NCBI GenBank assembly: GCA_020634515.1
Contig: JACKBL010000002.1
Coordinates: 1,028,819 to 1,092,818 of the forward strand
Length of the DNA: 64,000 nt
From: Ardenticatenales bacterium
GTDB taxonomy: Bacteria; Chloroflexota; Anaerolineae; Promineifilales; Promineifilaceae
Direction: 5' to 3'
Shown here piece by piece: positions 36,457 through 45,061 of the stretch. Made by a program: the position numbers and the translations under genes. Positions within the stretch are counted from its first letter, which is position 1. Every line of letters starts with the position of its first letter. The notes below the pieces were generated by a model. It ran no database searches and had not been told where the DNA came from. It saw only the letters and a program-made list of their open reading frames with translations.

Positions 36457-38412
36457 CTACTCCTGGGCGCACCGAAAGCCGATGTAGCCGTAGCGGGCGG
36501 CGGGCGGATAGCCGTTGCGGTAGGCAGCGCGGATGAAGTGGGCGGAGAGGTTCCACGCCCCTTCCCGAAGCACTTTCCCTGTACCTGTAACCGGTCCTGG
36601 TGGGTTACTGTAAGGCGAACTGCTGTAATAGTCGAAATCATACCAGTCGCTGACCCATTCTCCTACATTGCCAGCCATATCCAGTGCCCCATACGGGCTG
36701 GCTGCGTTCGGGTAGTTGCCTACCTGGCTGGTGTCGCCTACGCAAATATCGTGTGTTCCAGGATCAACGTCAAAGTTGGTGAGCGTACAATTCGGAGATT
36801 GATCCCCCCATGGAAAAGCTTGCACCGTTGTCCCCCGCGCCGCCTTCTCCCACTCTGCTTCGGTAGGCAGCCGCTTGTCGGCCCAGGCGCAGTAGTCAGC
36901 AGCATCATACCAGGAAACGTGAATCACCGGGTAGTCGGCATAAGCCGGGTTATCATAATAAGAGGGGCGGGTATATGAATGATTATACAATGGCGGTGCG
37001 CACGCCCCGGCGACTACACATTGGGCATACTGGGCGTTGGTCACTTCTGTCGTGTCTATGGAGTAAGCATCCAGGTAGACCGTGTGCAGGGGCAGTTCAT
37101 CTTGCCAGCAGGAATAACCGCCGTTGTGGGCCGGGTCGCAGCCCATCTGGAACTCCCCTGCCGGCACGTATACCATTTCCCCAGGTAACGGCGGAGGATC
37201 CGCTTGCGCCAACAGAATTTCGTAGGCAATGACGACCTCTGTATGCTCGCCTAACGAGTGCCCCAAGACATCAACTTTTACGCCTACGGTGGCCTCTATT
37301 CCGCCATATAGCTCCCACCAGGGATTGGCGAAAATGTCTGCCTGTAATTTCAGGTAGGGAGTAACCCCAGCAAACGGCCCCGCTGCACCGTAAAGCAGGA
37401 GGGTCAAGGGAGGATCAATGTAACCCTTGAAGTCAGCGCCAATAGATAACTGGGGAGGATCAAACCCAAAGCTGTTATCCAGGTCAGCAATTGGATCCCA
37501 GTTGCCGTCCTCATAACGCAGCCCGGCGGACAGGTCAGCTTGTTGGGTGACACGGGTCACGATGCCTACACTCACGTTGCCATCAGCGCGAAGATAAACA
37601 GGCATTTCGATAACAAAAACGACCGGGACTGGTCCCACAAACACGACGACTGTTCCCAGATACAATCGCGCCAGTTCATATTGCATCTCTACACTCAGCA
37701 GATTAACTTCAATCTGGAACTCCAGTTCAGTCGTTTCCTGGGCGTTAAAGACAAACTCCAACTCCTGCAACTCCCAATCCTCAATGCGCCAATCGAAGCT
37801 AAAGTCAGGGGCTAACTCCAAACTGCCGTTCACTTTAAGCTGGTCGTAGGTGGTATTGAGGTTGCCATCCTCGTCATATAGCACAACATCATTAATCTCA
37901 AATAGGAAGCTGTCGTCAATCATCGTTTCAGACGGTTTTCGCAGCAGCACCCCTGGCCGTGCGCTCATGGATTCAATGTCCGCAGGCGTCAGCCGTTTGG
38001 CAAAATGAAACTCTCCCTGCTGGATGGCATCTTCTAGAGTAGCTGAGGCGGTAGTAACCACAACCTGACCATCGGTTTCCGTCACAGTAGACACCTGGCG
38101 TAAGAAGCCATAGGGTGCAATTTCACTGGCGTCGCCAACCATCACGTCGCCACTGTTGAGCGCCTGCAATTCTGGTGTCATTTGTCCAAAGGTAAAGATG
38201 TCGCCGTTCTCAGAGACGGACAGCAGATGTTGCGTTGTTTCGTCTGTTAACACCTCGGTTGTATCGGGGATGATCGGGGGCAAATTGGTCACAAACATTG
38301 GCAAGAAAAGAGTGTTTTCTATCGTGGGCGTATCTGGCGCTGCATTGCTGGGAGATGCGCTGCGGAAAAAGGAAAGGGTAAGCAGCAGCAAAGCCAGCAA
38401 TAATAGCAGCAT
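36457..38412 (-). CDS. Secreted or membrane-anchored protein with FGE/SUMF1-like C-terminal domain
   Basis: 651 residues. A hydrophobic N-terminus (LLLLLALLLLTLSFF) precedes a large beta-rich region of unknown type (about 30-390). A formylglycine-generating-enzyme-like domain follows: MVYVPAGEFQMGCDP, VTNAQYAQCV, RLPTEAEWEKAARG, GNVGEWVSDWYDF and YIGFRCA. The two active-site Cys of true FGE are not in the expected place (REGAWNLSAHFIRAAYRNG has none), so it is probably a binding domain. The ribosome-binding site GGAGGAG precedes ATG 38437, which lies in a different frame and leads into MKPPTPIQYA; a one-base shift near the start is likely. Confidence 0.75.
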   Translation of the reverse strand: MLLLLLALLLLTLSFFRSASPSNAAPDTPTIENTLFLPMFVTNLPPIIPDTTEVLTDETTQHLLSVSENGDIFTFGQMTPELQALNSGDVMVGDASEIAPYGFLRQVSTVTETDGQVVVTTASATLEDAIQQGEFHFAKRLTPADIESMSARPGVLLRKPSETMIDDSFLFEINDVVLYDEDGNLNTTYDQLKVNGSLELAPDFSFDWRIEDWELQELEFVFNAQETTELEFQIEVNLLSVEMQYELARLYLGTVVVFVGPVPVVFVIEMPVYLRADGNVSVGIVTRVTQQADLSAGLRYEDGNWDPIADLDNSFGFDPPQLSIGADFKGYIDPPLTLLLYGAAGPFAGVTPYLKLQADIFANPWWELYGGIEATVGVKVDVLGHSLGEHTEVVIAYEILLAQADPPPLPGEMVYVPAGEFQMGCDPAHNGGYSCWQDELPLHTVYLDAYSIDTTEVTNAQYAQCVVAGACAPPLYNHSYTRPSYYDNPAYADYPVIHVSWYDAADYCAWADKRLPTEAEWEKAARGTTVQAFPWGDQSPNCTLTNFDVDPGTHDICVGDTSQVGNYPNAASPYGALDMAGNVGEWVSDWYDFDYYSSSPYSNPPGPVTGTGKVLREGAWNLSAHFIRAAYRNGYPPAARYGYIGFRCAQE

Positions 38413-38561
38413 ACTGTATAGGGGTTGGCGGTTTCATGTTGTCTCCTCCATTTATTGGGCACGTAAGCCAGGCTCGCCTCTTTGCCTCTTTGAGAAGCGC
38501 TCTGAAGCAGAGTATACCACGAACGAACAGGTAGAAAGGAACCAAAACCGGAACCGTGGGG

Positions 38562-38721
38562 AGAACCGGCTGAAGCCTCGACTCCAAAGGTTGCGTTTAA
38601 TAATATCCTACCGGAGTGGAGGCTTTAGCCGGAACTCACACAGCGTAAAAGAACCGGCTGAAGCCTCGACTCCAAAGGTTGCGTTTAATATATCCTACCG
38701 GAGTGGAGGCTTTAGCCGGAA
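38562..38721. repeat. REP copies upstream of the FGE-like gene
   Basis: One right half (38564-38585), one full unit (about 38610-38673, loop AACTCACACAGCG...) and one left half (38698-38721) of the same REP family flanking the RAYT gene. Orientation is consistent with those at 35.9-36.4 kb. The rest of the 583-bp gap 38413-38995 contains only these and the methyltransferase scrap. Confidence 0.85.
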
Positions 38722-38877
38722 TAGGGCAAAAACGCGGATAAAACAAGGATCTGCGCCATCCGCGAAATCCTGATTATTTTCATCCGTCGCGGCTTCGGCG
38801 TGGGCGGCTCTCGTCCCAACTTCTACATTGGTTGGGTATCTGGAATTTAATTTGACATCCGCACGGCGCCGCGGCCG

Positions 38878-38943
38878 GCTAACGTAAAGTCCTGGCTACG
38901 TTCTGGCGGTTCGCGTTATTATTACGGCTTGTGGCGGCGGGGG
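38878..38943 (+). pseudogene. Scrap of the zinc-ribbon methyltransferase 3' end
   Basis: The plus strand reads ANVKSWLRSGGSRYYYGLWRRG, which matches ANLKSWLRPTRPRYYYGLWRRG of the intact gene ending at 33886. No upstream methyltransferase sequence precedes it. It marks the right edge of the 33.9-38.9 kb accessory insert. Confidence 0.75.
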
Positions 38944-39007
38944 AGTTGTTTGGTGGTGATGAAAACCGGGTTCTGGGACACCGGAACCTGATTTTGTGGG
39001 TGTTTTT

Positions 39008-40582
39008 ATGATGCAAGCGTTTTGGTCTTCTTCGCGTATACGTCAGTGGTGGCTGCCGGCATTCCTATTTGCCACGTTTGTAGGAGCGCAGGTGGTCACG
39101 TTGCATGGAAGCGGGTTTGATGGCCTGTATGGGCAGGATTCGTTTGCATACTATGATTATGCCGTGGGTCCGTTGTTGGCGGCGCTGCGTGGGGGAGGGG
39201 GGATGCCGGCATTTACCTGGCCCCCCGGCTACCCACTCATCCTGGCGCTCGTCTCCCTCCTTGTCGGCCAAACCCCGCTGGCCGGGCAACTCGTCAGCCT
39301 GACGGCGGGCGCGCTCGTGCCCGTGTTCACCTGGCTGCTGGCCGAAGAACTCTGGGGGCGCGACCATCCCGGTTCGGCTGTGCCCCTGGTGGCGGCGCTG
39401 CTGGCGGGGTGCATGGGGCAGTTGTGGCAGTCGAGCGCCGTCGTCATGGCGGATACGACCGCGCTGGCGGCGGCGACGATGGGCGCGTGGGCGCTGGCGC
39501 GGTTTGGGCGCACGCAGGGGCGCGGCTGGCTGTGGCTGGCGGCGGCGGGCATGGCCTTTGCCGTGCTGACGCGCTGGGCCTATGCGTTGGTGGCTTTGCC
39601 CATCACCGCCTACGCGCTGATGGTTTTGGTACAGATGGCGCGGGGGCGTGGTTGGCGCGAGGCGACGCTGGCTGCCGTGGTCGCTGCCGTAGTAGTGGGG
39701 TTGGTTTTGCAGCCACTTTGGTTGCCGCTGCGCCAGTTCTTGGCCGGGCAGCCGGGGCAAAATTATCTGGTAGACCTGGATGTGTACTCCTGGCGTCCGC
39801 TCAATGCGCTGCGCCACCAGTTTGTCACGGCGGATGGGCTGCTGCAATACCGGCTGCCCAACGGCCTCTACTATGCCTTGACGCCGCTGCATCGTTACTT
39901 TCTGACGCCGCTGTTAGCCGGCTTGCTGCTGCCCGGCCTGTGGGCGCTGTGGCGCGAGTGGCAGGGGGGGCGGATGTGGCTGCTGGCCGGCTGGTGGGGG
40001 GTGGTGTTGGTTTTCCACGCGGGCGCGCCCTGGCAGAATTTCCGCTTTGTGCTGGCGTTTATGCCACCGGCAGCGGTTGTGGCGGCGGTGGGGTGGTCCT
40101 GGGTGCGGGACTGGCTGCCGCGGCGCTGGCGCTGGCTGGCGGGGGTGTGGCTGGTGGTGGGGTTGCTGCTGATGGGGGTTGGGGGGGGGACGCTGACGCG
40201 CGGTTTTGTGGCGCGGAAGGCGGCTGATTTGCGGACAGTGGCGTGGGTGGCGGGGGAAATGCCGGCACAATCCCAACTCCTCGCCTTCCAACTCACCGCG
40301 ACCTTGCAGCATTACACCCGCATCGACACCACCGAACTCTACTTCACCCCCCCATCCGCCTTGCCCGCCTGGCTGTCCTCCGCCCGCCCCGCCTATCTGC
40401 TCATCGACGTGGCGAACGTCGAAAGCCAATGGTCGGACATGACACCGGGGCAGACCTACCATTGGCTACGTGACCGCGGCGGGCTAATCCCTGTCGGCCA
40501 GCGGCAATCATATACGCTTTTTCGTGTAGTCAGTGATAGCACAGGGTGTAACGGGGGCGAGTTCCCCCGCCCTGAAGAATGA
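39008..40582 (+). CDS. GT39/ArnT-like membrane glycosyltransferase
   Basis: About 524 residues, with ten or more membrane helices. The N-terminal GLYGQDSFAYYDYAVG loop contains the Asp expected of GT-C glycosyltransferases, and FTWPPGYPLILALVS and VLTRWAYALVALP are also typical of the family. It would transfer a sugar from a polyprenyl-phosphate donor. ATG 39008 is preferred over the in-frame GTG 38996. The C-terminal soluble part (YLLIDVANVESQW) is outside the membrane. It probably serves the surface glycan cluster (inference). Confidence 0.8.
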   Translation: MMQAFWSSSRIRQWWLPAFLFATFVGAQVVTLHGSGFDGLYGQDSFAYYDYAVGPLLAALRGGGGMPAFTWPPGYPLILALVSLLVGQTPLAGQLVSLTAGALVPVFTWLLAEELWGRDHPGSAVPLVAALLAGCMGQLWQSSAVVMADTTALAAATMGAWALARFGRTQGRGWLWLAAAGMAFAVLTRWAYALVALPITAYALMVLVQMARGRGWREATLAAVVAAVVVGLVLQPLWLPLRQFLAGQPGQNYLVDLDVYSWRPLNALRHQFVTADGLLQYRLPNGLYYALTPLHRYFLTPLLAGLLLPGLWALWREWQGGRMWLLAGWWGVVLVFHAGAPWQNFRFVLAFMPPAAVVAAVGWSWVRDWLPRRWRWLAGVWLVVGLLLMGVGGGTLTRGFVARKAADLRTVAWVAGEMPAQSQLLAFQLTATLQHYTRIDTTELYFTPPSALPAWLSSARPAYLLIDVANVESQWSDMTPGQTYHWLRDRGGLIPVGQRQSYTLFRVVSDSTGCNGGEFPRPEE

Positions 40583-40587
40583 ACCAA

Positions 40588-42111
40588 TCAGAAGCCTGAC
40601 GTTTCCGGGCGCTGGTAGGCAATGACTTTGTGCAGGGCGCGCAGTTCCAGGGGAAAGCGGTAGAAGCCGAGGTGGTAGCGCCAGGCGGAGACGGCGCGCA
40701 ACACGCCCCGCCACGTCCGCGTCAGTCTGGTGTCGGTGGAGGTGGGGTAGTAGGCGTTGAGGACGCGCTCGAAGTCGTACAGCATTTCCTGTAGCGGCTG
40801 CTTTACCCAGGGCATGGTCTTGCTGCGCCGCTGCGAAAAAGCCACCCAGTCAGGACTAACCCACTCCAGCAGCGTCTCCGGGAAGGCGAAGCCATCGGCG
40901 CGCGCCTCGTCGTACAGATCGCCTGCTAGCGGTACGGGCGTGTACAGATACATGATGACTTCCGTCGCCGGATTGACCTTCTTCACCTGCCGGATAAAGG
41001 CTATCGTCTGCCGCGCATCCGCTTCCGGGTCGGGGGGGTTGCCCATCACGAAGGAAAACTCAGGCACGATGTTCCACTGTTTCATCAGGCGGGCCATTTC
41101 TAGCGTCTTGTCCGTACTCATCGTGCCCCCCTTGTCCATGCGTTTGAGCGTTTCGTTGGAGCCGGATTCCGCGCCCATGAAGACCATGTGCAGCCCGGCG
41201 TCCCGCATCAGTCGCCATGTCTCCGCGCTGTATTTTTGCATGGTGTCAATGCGCCCCTCTCCCCACCAGCGAATTTTCAGGCCGCGTTGCAGTAGTTCCT
41301 GGCTAAAATCCGCTACCCGTTTCTCTGAGGTAAAGAAGTTGTTGTCATAGAATTCAATGGCGTTTACGCCCCAGCGGTCATGATACATCTGCGCGATCTC
41401 GGCCACTGTTTGCGCGTCTTGCGGTAGCCAGCGTCCGTTGACCATGTTGACGACGGCGCAGAAGTTGCAGAAGAAGGGGCAGCCGTAGGAGGAGTGGTAG
41501 CCGAGGGTGCGGGAGCCGAGGAAGGTGTGGCGCACGTATGGTTCCACGGGGAGGCGGTCGAAGTTCCATGCCGGCATTACACGCGGATGCGGAATGGGCG
41601 CCAACGGGTTGCTGATCGGCTCGTTGTCCGTGCCGCGATAGGCGATGCCGGGGATGAGGGAGAGGGGGTGGGTGGATGCCGGCATTCCCCCATCCAGCGG
41701 CAGGAGCGTACTTTGCCCAACCAGCCAATCAACAAGCTGGCGAAAGGCGTGTTCCCCATGCCCTCGGACAACATAATCCACGAAATCCGACCGCAGACAG
41801 GCATCCCAGTGCTGCGTCGGGAAATAGCCGCCCCAGACGATGATCAAATGCGGGTGGCGCTGCTTCAGTTCGTGGCAAAGGGGGACAGCCTGCTGCAACT
41901 GCGGACCCGGCATGACGGTGCAGGCCAGGATCGGGCGTGGACCGGCCTGGCGAATGGCCGCGTCCAGGCAAGCCAGCGGGTCGTCTTCCAGGTTGCCATC
42001 AACAATGCGATAGTCATACTGCCCTTCCAACACCGCGCCCACGGCCAGGAGGGACATGGGCAGGATGGGCTTGCGATTGGCGGAGGATTGCGGATTGTAG
42101 AGAAGGATCAT
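40588..42111 (-). CDS. B12-binding domain radical SAM protein
   Basis: 507 residues. The N-terminal cobalamin-binding-type Rossmann part is followed by the Fe4S4 cluster motif CPFFCNFC (C-x3-C-x2-C) near residue 225. Later radical SAM pieces are IEFYDNNFF, WWGEGRIDTM and MGAESGSNETLKRMDKGGT. Such proteins perform methyl transfers or radical chemistry on unactivated carbons. The exact substrate is not predictable. It is convergent with the GT39-like gene (5 bp between stops). Two further paralogues lie at 46.2-49.3 kb. Confidence 0.88.
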   Translation of the reverse strand: MILLYNPQSSANRKPILPMSLLAVGAVLEGQYDYRIVDGNLEDDPLACLDAAIRQAGPRPILACTVMPGPQLQQAVPLCHELKQRHPHLIIVWGGYFPTQHWDACLRSDFVDYVVRGHGEHAFRQLVDWLVGQSTLLPLDGGMPASTHPLSLIPGIAYRGTDNEPISNPLAPIPHPRVMPAWNFDRLPVEPYVRHTFLGSRTLGYHSSYGCPFFCNFCAVVNMVNGRWLPQDAQTVAEIAQMYHDRWGVNAIEFYDNNFFTSEKRVADFSQELLQRGLKIRWWGEGRIDTMQKYSAETWRLMRDAGLHMVFMGAESGSNETLKRMDKGGTMSTDKTLEMARLMKQWNIVPEFSFVMGNPPDPEADARQTIAFIRQVKKVNPATEVIMYLYTPVPLAGDLYDEARADGFAFPETLLEWVSPDWVAFSQRRSKTMPWVKQPLQEMLYDFERVLNAYYPTSTDTRLTRTWRGVLRAVSAWRYHLGFYRFPLELRALHKVIAYQRPETSGF

Positions 42112-42170
42112 GAGGAATGGCTAATGGTTGAATTCGTGAATGGGTGAATGGTTAATCGGGATGATTCTCG

Positions 42171-42229
42171 GCGGGAAGCTGGCGCTGATTGTACACAACA
42201 TGGTTCATAGGTGAAAATAAGGTATAGTT
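42171..42229. repeat. Left 59-bp direct repeat flanking the AT-rich cassette
   Basis: Aligned without gaps to 44663-44721, 50 of 59 positions match. Shared core: GATTGTACA, AACATGGTT, then GAAAATAAGGTATAGTT. The right copy is the upstream region of the DUF433/DUF5615 pair, so the repeat is probably a promoter copy. Lies about 58 bp upstream of the AlbA_2 gene start. Confidence 0.85.
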
Positions 42230-42286
42230 AGATTGGCAATATCAGTTTAATCGCAATCCTAAAAAAGAGCGGATATACTAACGATC

Positions 42287-43477
42287 ATGAGACCTGAAGA
42301 GCTGCTGAGACTATTTAACGACCTTGAATCGGATCGCGTTGAGCGAAAAGAGTCGTGGAAAAGTTCAAAGGAGAGGATTCGCGAGGCCATCTGTGCCTTT
42401 GCAAATGACCTTCCTGATTATGGGCTTGCTGGTGTTGTATTTGTCGGTGTAAAAGATAATGGGCAGTGTAGTAATCTAACCGTTACAGATGAATTATTAA
42501 CAACGATTGCTCAATGTAGAGATGATGGTACCATTGTTCCGTTCCCAACCATGGTCGTTCAGAAACATGTTCTCAATGGTTGTGAGGTTGTCGCCATTAT
42601 AGTAGAACCCTCTCATTCCCCACCGGTGCGCAGACGTGGCAGGGTTTGGATAAGAGTTGGGCCGCGTCGTGCCATAGCAAGTCCAGATGATGAACGTATA
42701 TTGAATGAGAAACGACGTTCAAAAGATCTCGCTTTTGATCTTAGGCCTGTGTACTCCGCATCCATGAATGACTTAGATATCGCGTTGTTTGAACGAATAT
42801 ATTTACCATCCGCCGTTGCCTTTGATGTATTGGAAGAAAATAATCGGCCGCTTGAACACCAATTAGTCTCCTTAAGAATGCTTGATTCCTTAGAAGCAAA
42901 AGTGCCGACAGTGGTTGGAATTTTGACGGTGGGCAAAACACCTCGCAACTTCATTTACGGGGCGTATGTTCAGTTTTTGCGCGTAAATGGAAATGAGCTG
43001 ACCGATCCAATCATTGATCAGAAGGAAATTGATGATCCACTACCAGATATGTTGCGTTTGATAGACGATTTACTTGAGATTAATGTCTCAATTCGCTCAA
43101 CTATTTTGGGAAACTCAGTCGAGGAAAAGCGAAGCGATTATCCTATCGAAGCACTGCGTCAGCTAATTCGGAATGCCATTCTGCATCGTAGTTACGAGGC
43201 AAATAATACACCGGTCAGAATCACGTGGTTTGATGATCGAATTGAGATATATAATCCCGGTGGACTGTTTGGGCAGGTCAATGAATCTAATTTGGGACGT
43301 GGTGCAACAGATTATCGTAACCCCCATATTGCGGAAGCGTTAAAGAATCTTGGATTCGTACAACGTTTTGGACTCGGAATACCAATTGCCCAAAAAGCAC
43401 TCGCCAACAACGGCAACCCGCCTGTTGAATATCAGATTACACAAAATAGCGTACTGGCGATTGTACGAGAGAGATAG
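42287..43477 (+). CDS. AlbA_2 (Schlafen-type) domain protein with C-terminal GHKL-type ATP-binding domain
   Basis: 396 residues. The N-terminal ESDRVERKESWK (residues 14-25) with ICAFANDLPDYGLAGVVFVGVKDNG (about 35-59) is the AlbA_2 nucleic-acid-binding signature. The C-terminal part has RQLIRNAILHRSYEANNTPV and the IEIYNPGGLFG strand, as in HATPase_c_4 domains. Codons are visibly AT-richer than in neighbours and no TGCCGGCA site occurs. It is 6 bp from the ParA gene. Such pairs are common but without an established role; a defence or mobile-element function is inference. Confidence 0.82.
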   Translation: MRPEELLRLFNDLESDRVERKESWKSSKERIREAICAFANDLPDYGLAGVVFVGVKDNGQCSNLTVTDELLTTIAQCRDDGTIVPFPTMVVQKHVLNGCEVVAIIVEPSHSPPVRRRGRVWIRVGPRRAIASPDDERILNEKRRSKDLAFDLRPVYSASMNDLDIALFERIYLPSAVAFDVLEENNRPLEHQLVSLRMLDSLEAKVPTVVGILTVGKTPRNFIYGAYVQFLRVNGNELTDPIIDQKEIDDPLPDMLRLIDDLLEINVSIRSTILGNSVEEKRSDYPIEALRQLIRNAILHRSYEANNTPVRITWFDDRIEIYNPGGLFGQVNESNLGRGATDYRNPHIAEALKNLGFVQRFGLGIPIAQKALANNGNPPVEYQITQNSVLAIVRER

Positions 43478-43483
43478 ACTGTT

Positions 43484-44494
43484 ATGGCACCAACAGTTAC
43501 ATTCTTTAATAATAAGGGCGGAGTGGGCAAGACCTCTCTAGTTTATCACTTAGCATGGAGTTATGCTGAACAAGGGAAACGAATCATCGCGGTTGATCTC
43601 GACCCACAATCTAATCTATCATCATTTTTTCTTACTGAAACAGAACTTGAAACATTATGGGAAGACACATCCAAGCCTAACACGATTTACCGTTGCATCC
43701 AACCTCTAATCAAGGGAACGGGTGATGTTTTAGAACCACACCTACAGGAAATAGAGCTAGAGGGACTTTCTGTTGCGTTACTAAGTGGCGATTTGTCACT
43801 ATCCCAATTTGAAGACGATCTAGCGACAGCATGGCCCGAATCCGCGGATGGCAAAGAACGAGCATTTCGTGTTCTTTCTGCTTTCTGGCGAATTATTCAG
43901 CTTGCGATAAAGATTTATTCAGCAGATTTAGTTTTGATCGACATAGGGCCTAATCTTGGCTCAATCAATCGTGCTGTTATGATTTCAACTGATTATTTGG
44001 TCATCCCGCTTGCATCTGACCTCTTTTCTGTACAAGGTTTACGAAATCTAGGTCCTACCCTTGAGAAATGGCGTTCACAATGGCAACAACGTCGAGAATT
44101 ACATACTTCGAGAGAATTTGAAGTACCGACGGGGAAAACGGAGCCTTTGGGTTATATTTCCATGTTACATGCAGAACGTATTAGCCGTCCAACTTTAGCC
44201 TATCAAAGGTGGTTATCTCGTATCCCCAGCGTCTATCAATCAGAAATTTTGCGAAAAAACGAAGTTGTTGATGTTCCTATTGAGCGTGATCCAAACAGAA
44301 TTGGTACATTAAAACATTACCGAAGTTTAATACCCATGGCTCAAGAAGCTCGGAAACCGATCTTTTTCTTAAAACCGGCTGATGGAGTCGTTGGTGGACA
44401 TTATTATTCTGTACAAGACGCACATCAAGATTTTCAGGGTTTAGCCAAGAACATTCTCTCTCGAATTCCAGTTGCTTCGGTGTCTGGAAATTAA
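43484..44494 (+). CDS. ParA-family ATPase of the AT-rich cassette
   Basis: 336 residues. The deviant Walker A KGGVGKTSL (residues 11-19), then VDLDPQSNLSSF (about 39-50), and VLIDIGPNLGSINRAV (about 146-161) are characteristic of ParA/Soj. Longer than chromosomal Soj. No ParB-like gene or parS site is seen, and the partner is the AlbA_2 protein, so it is not a partition locus. AT-rich like its neighbour. The C-terminal part (ADGVVGGHYYSVQDAHQDF) is unfamiliar. Confidence 0.88.
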   Translation: MAPTVTFFNNKGGVGKTSLVYHLAWSYAEQGKRIIAVDLDPQSNLSSFFLTETELETLWEDTSKPNTIYRCIQPLIKGTGDVLEPHLQEIELEGLSVALLSGDLSLSQFEDDLATAWPESADGKERAFRVLSAFWRIIQLAIKIYSADLVLIDIGPNLGSINRAVMISTDYLVIPLASDLFSVQGLRNLGPTLEKWRSQWQQRRELHTSREFEVPTGKTEPLGYISMLHAERISRPTLAYQRWLSRIPSVYQSEILRKNEVVDVPIERDPNRIGTLKHYRSLIPMAQEARKPIFFLKPADGVVGGHYYSVQDAHQDFQGLAKNILSRIPVASVSGN

Positions 44495-44529
44495 TACACG
44501 CAATCGAACAAAGCTCGCGTGCATGCACC

Positions 44530-44577
44530 AGGGAAGTTGGGCGAGTCTGACGAGAGCCACCTGGAGAGAGTGACACG
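44530..44577 (+). pseudogene. Fragment of a DUF5615-type toxin gene
   Basis: 48 bp (AGGGAAGTTGGGCGAGTC to AGTGACACG) match 45134-45181 of the intact toxin at 44 of 48 positions. It corresponds to the codons for GQLGESDESHLERATR. No further part of the toxin is found around it. It is a relic of a second copy of the toxin, now between the ParA gene and the right direct repeat. Confidence 0.8.
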
Positions 44578-44662
44578 TTTTGCCCAAGTAAACAAAACCT
44601 CAAGCGGCCCCAAACGCAAGGTAAACCGGCCGCAATAGGTGTTTAGACGCTTGTTTTAAGTC

Positions 44663-44721
44663 GCAGGAAGCCGACGCCGATTGTACATAACATGGTTTGG
44701 AGGCGAAAATAAGGTATAGTT
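44663..44721. repeat. Right 59-bp direct repeat, upstream of the DUF433/DUF5615 pair
   Basis: Partner of 42171-42229 (50 of 59 positions identical, no gaps). GGTATAGTT at its 3' end could be part of a -10 box. It sits 37 nt before the antitoxin start. Confidence 0.85.
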
Positions 44722-44758
44722 CTACCAGGAGTGAACTGGAATTGCTGGAGAAACAAGG

Positions 44759-45061
44759 ATGCAAGCAATCATACAAAGCATTAACTTGATTTCTATTGAT
44801 CCCAATATCCGCGGTGGACGGCCATGTATTGCCGGCACTTCCATAGAAGTGTCCGTCATCGTCATCGCCAAAATCGTCCAGGGTTTGGAGCCAGATGAGA
44901 TTGCGGCTGATTATGGCCTCTCTCTCTCTCAGATCTACGCGGCATTGGCCTATTACTACGATAACAAACTGGCTATTGATGCCTCGATTAACGAACGGCG
45001 TCAGTTGGCCCAGGAAATGAAGCAGGCACGGGTTGGAAGCCGCCATTCGTCTCTATTTTGA
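44759..45061 (+). CDS. DUF433 antitoxin
   Basis: 100 residues. DPNIRGGRPCIAGTSIEVSVI and LEPDEIAADYGLSLSQIYAALAYYYDNK are typical of DUF433, a VapB-like winged-helix antitoxin. GGAG lies 8 bp upstream of ATG 44759. It overlaps the DUF5615 toxin by 29 bp. As in other TA pairs it is expected to bind its own promoter, here the 59-bp repeat region. Confidence 0.88.
   Translation: MQAIIQSINLISIDPNIRGGRPCIAGTSIEVSVIVIAKIVQGLEPDEIAADYGLSLSQIYAALAYYYDNKLAIDASINERRQLAQEMKQARVGSRHSSLF

Noticed and set aside
42287..44494. AlbA_2/ParA pair considered as a plasmid partition locus
   Set aside because: No ParB-like protein or repeated parS-type sites are seen, and the partner is a nucleic-acid-binding AlbA_2 protein.
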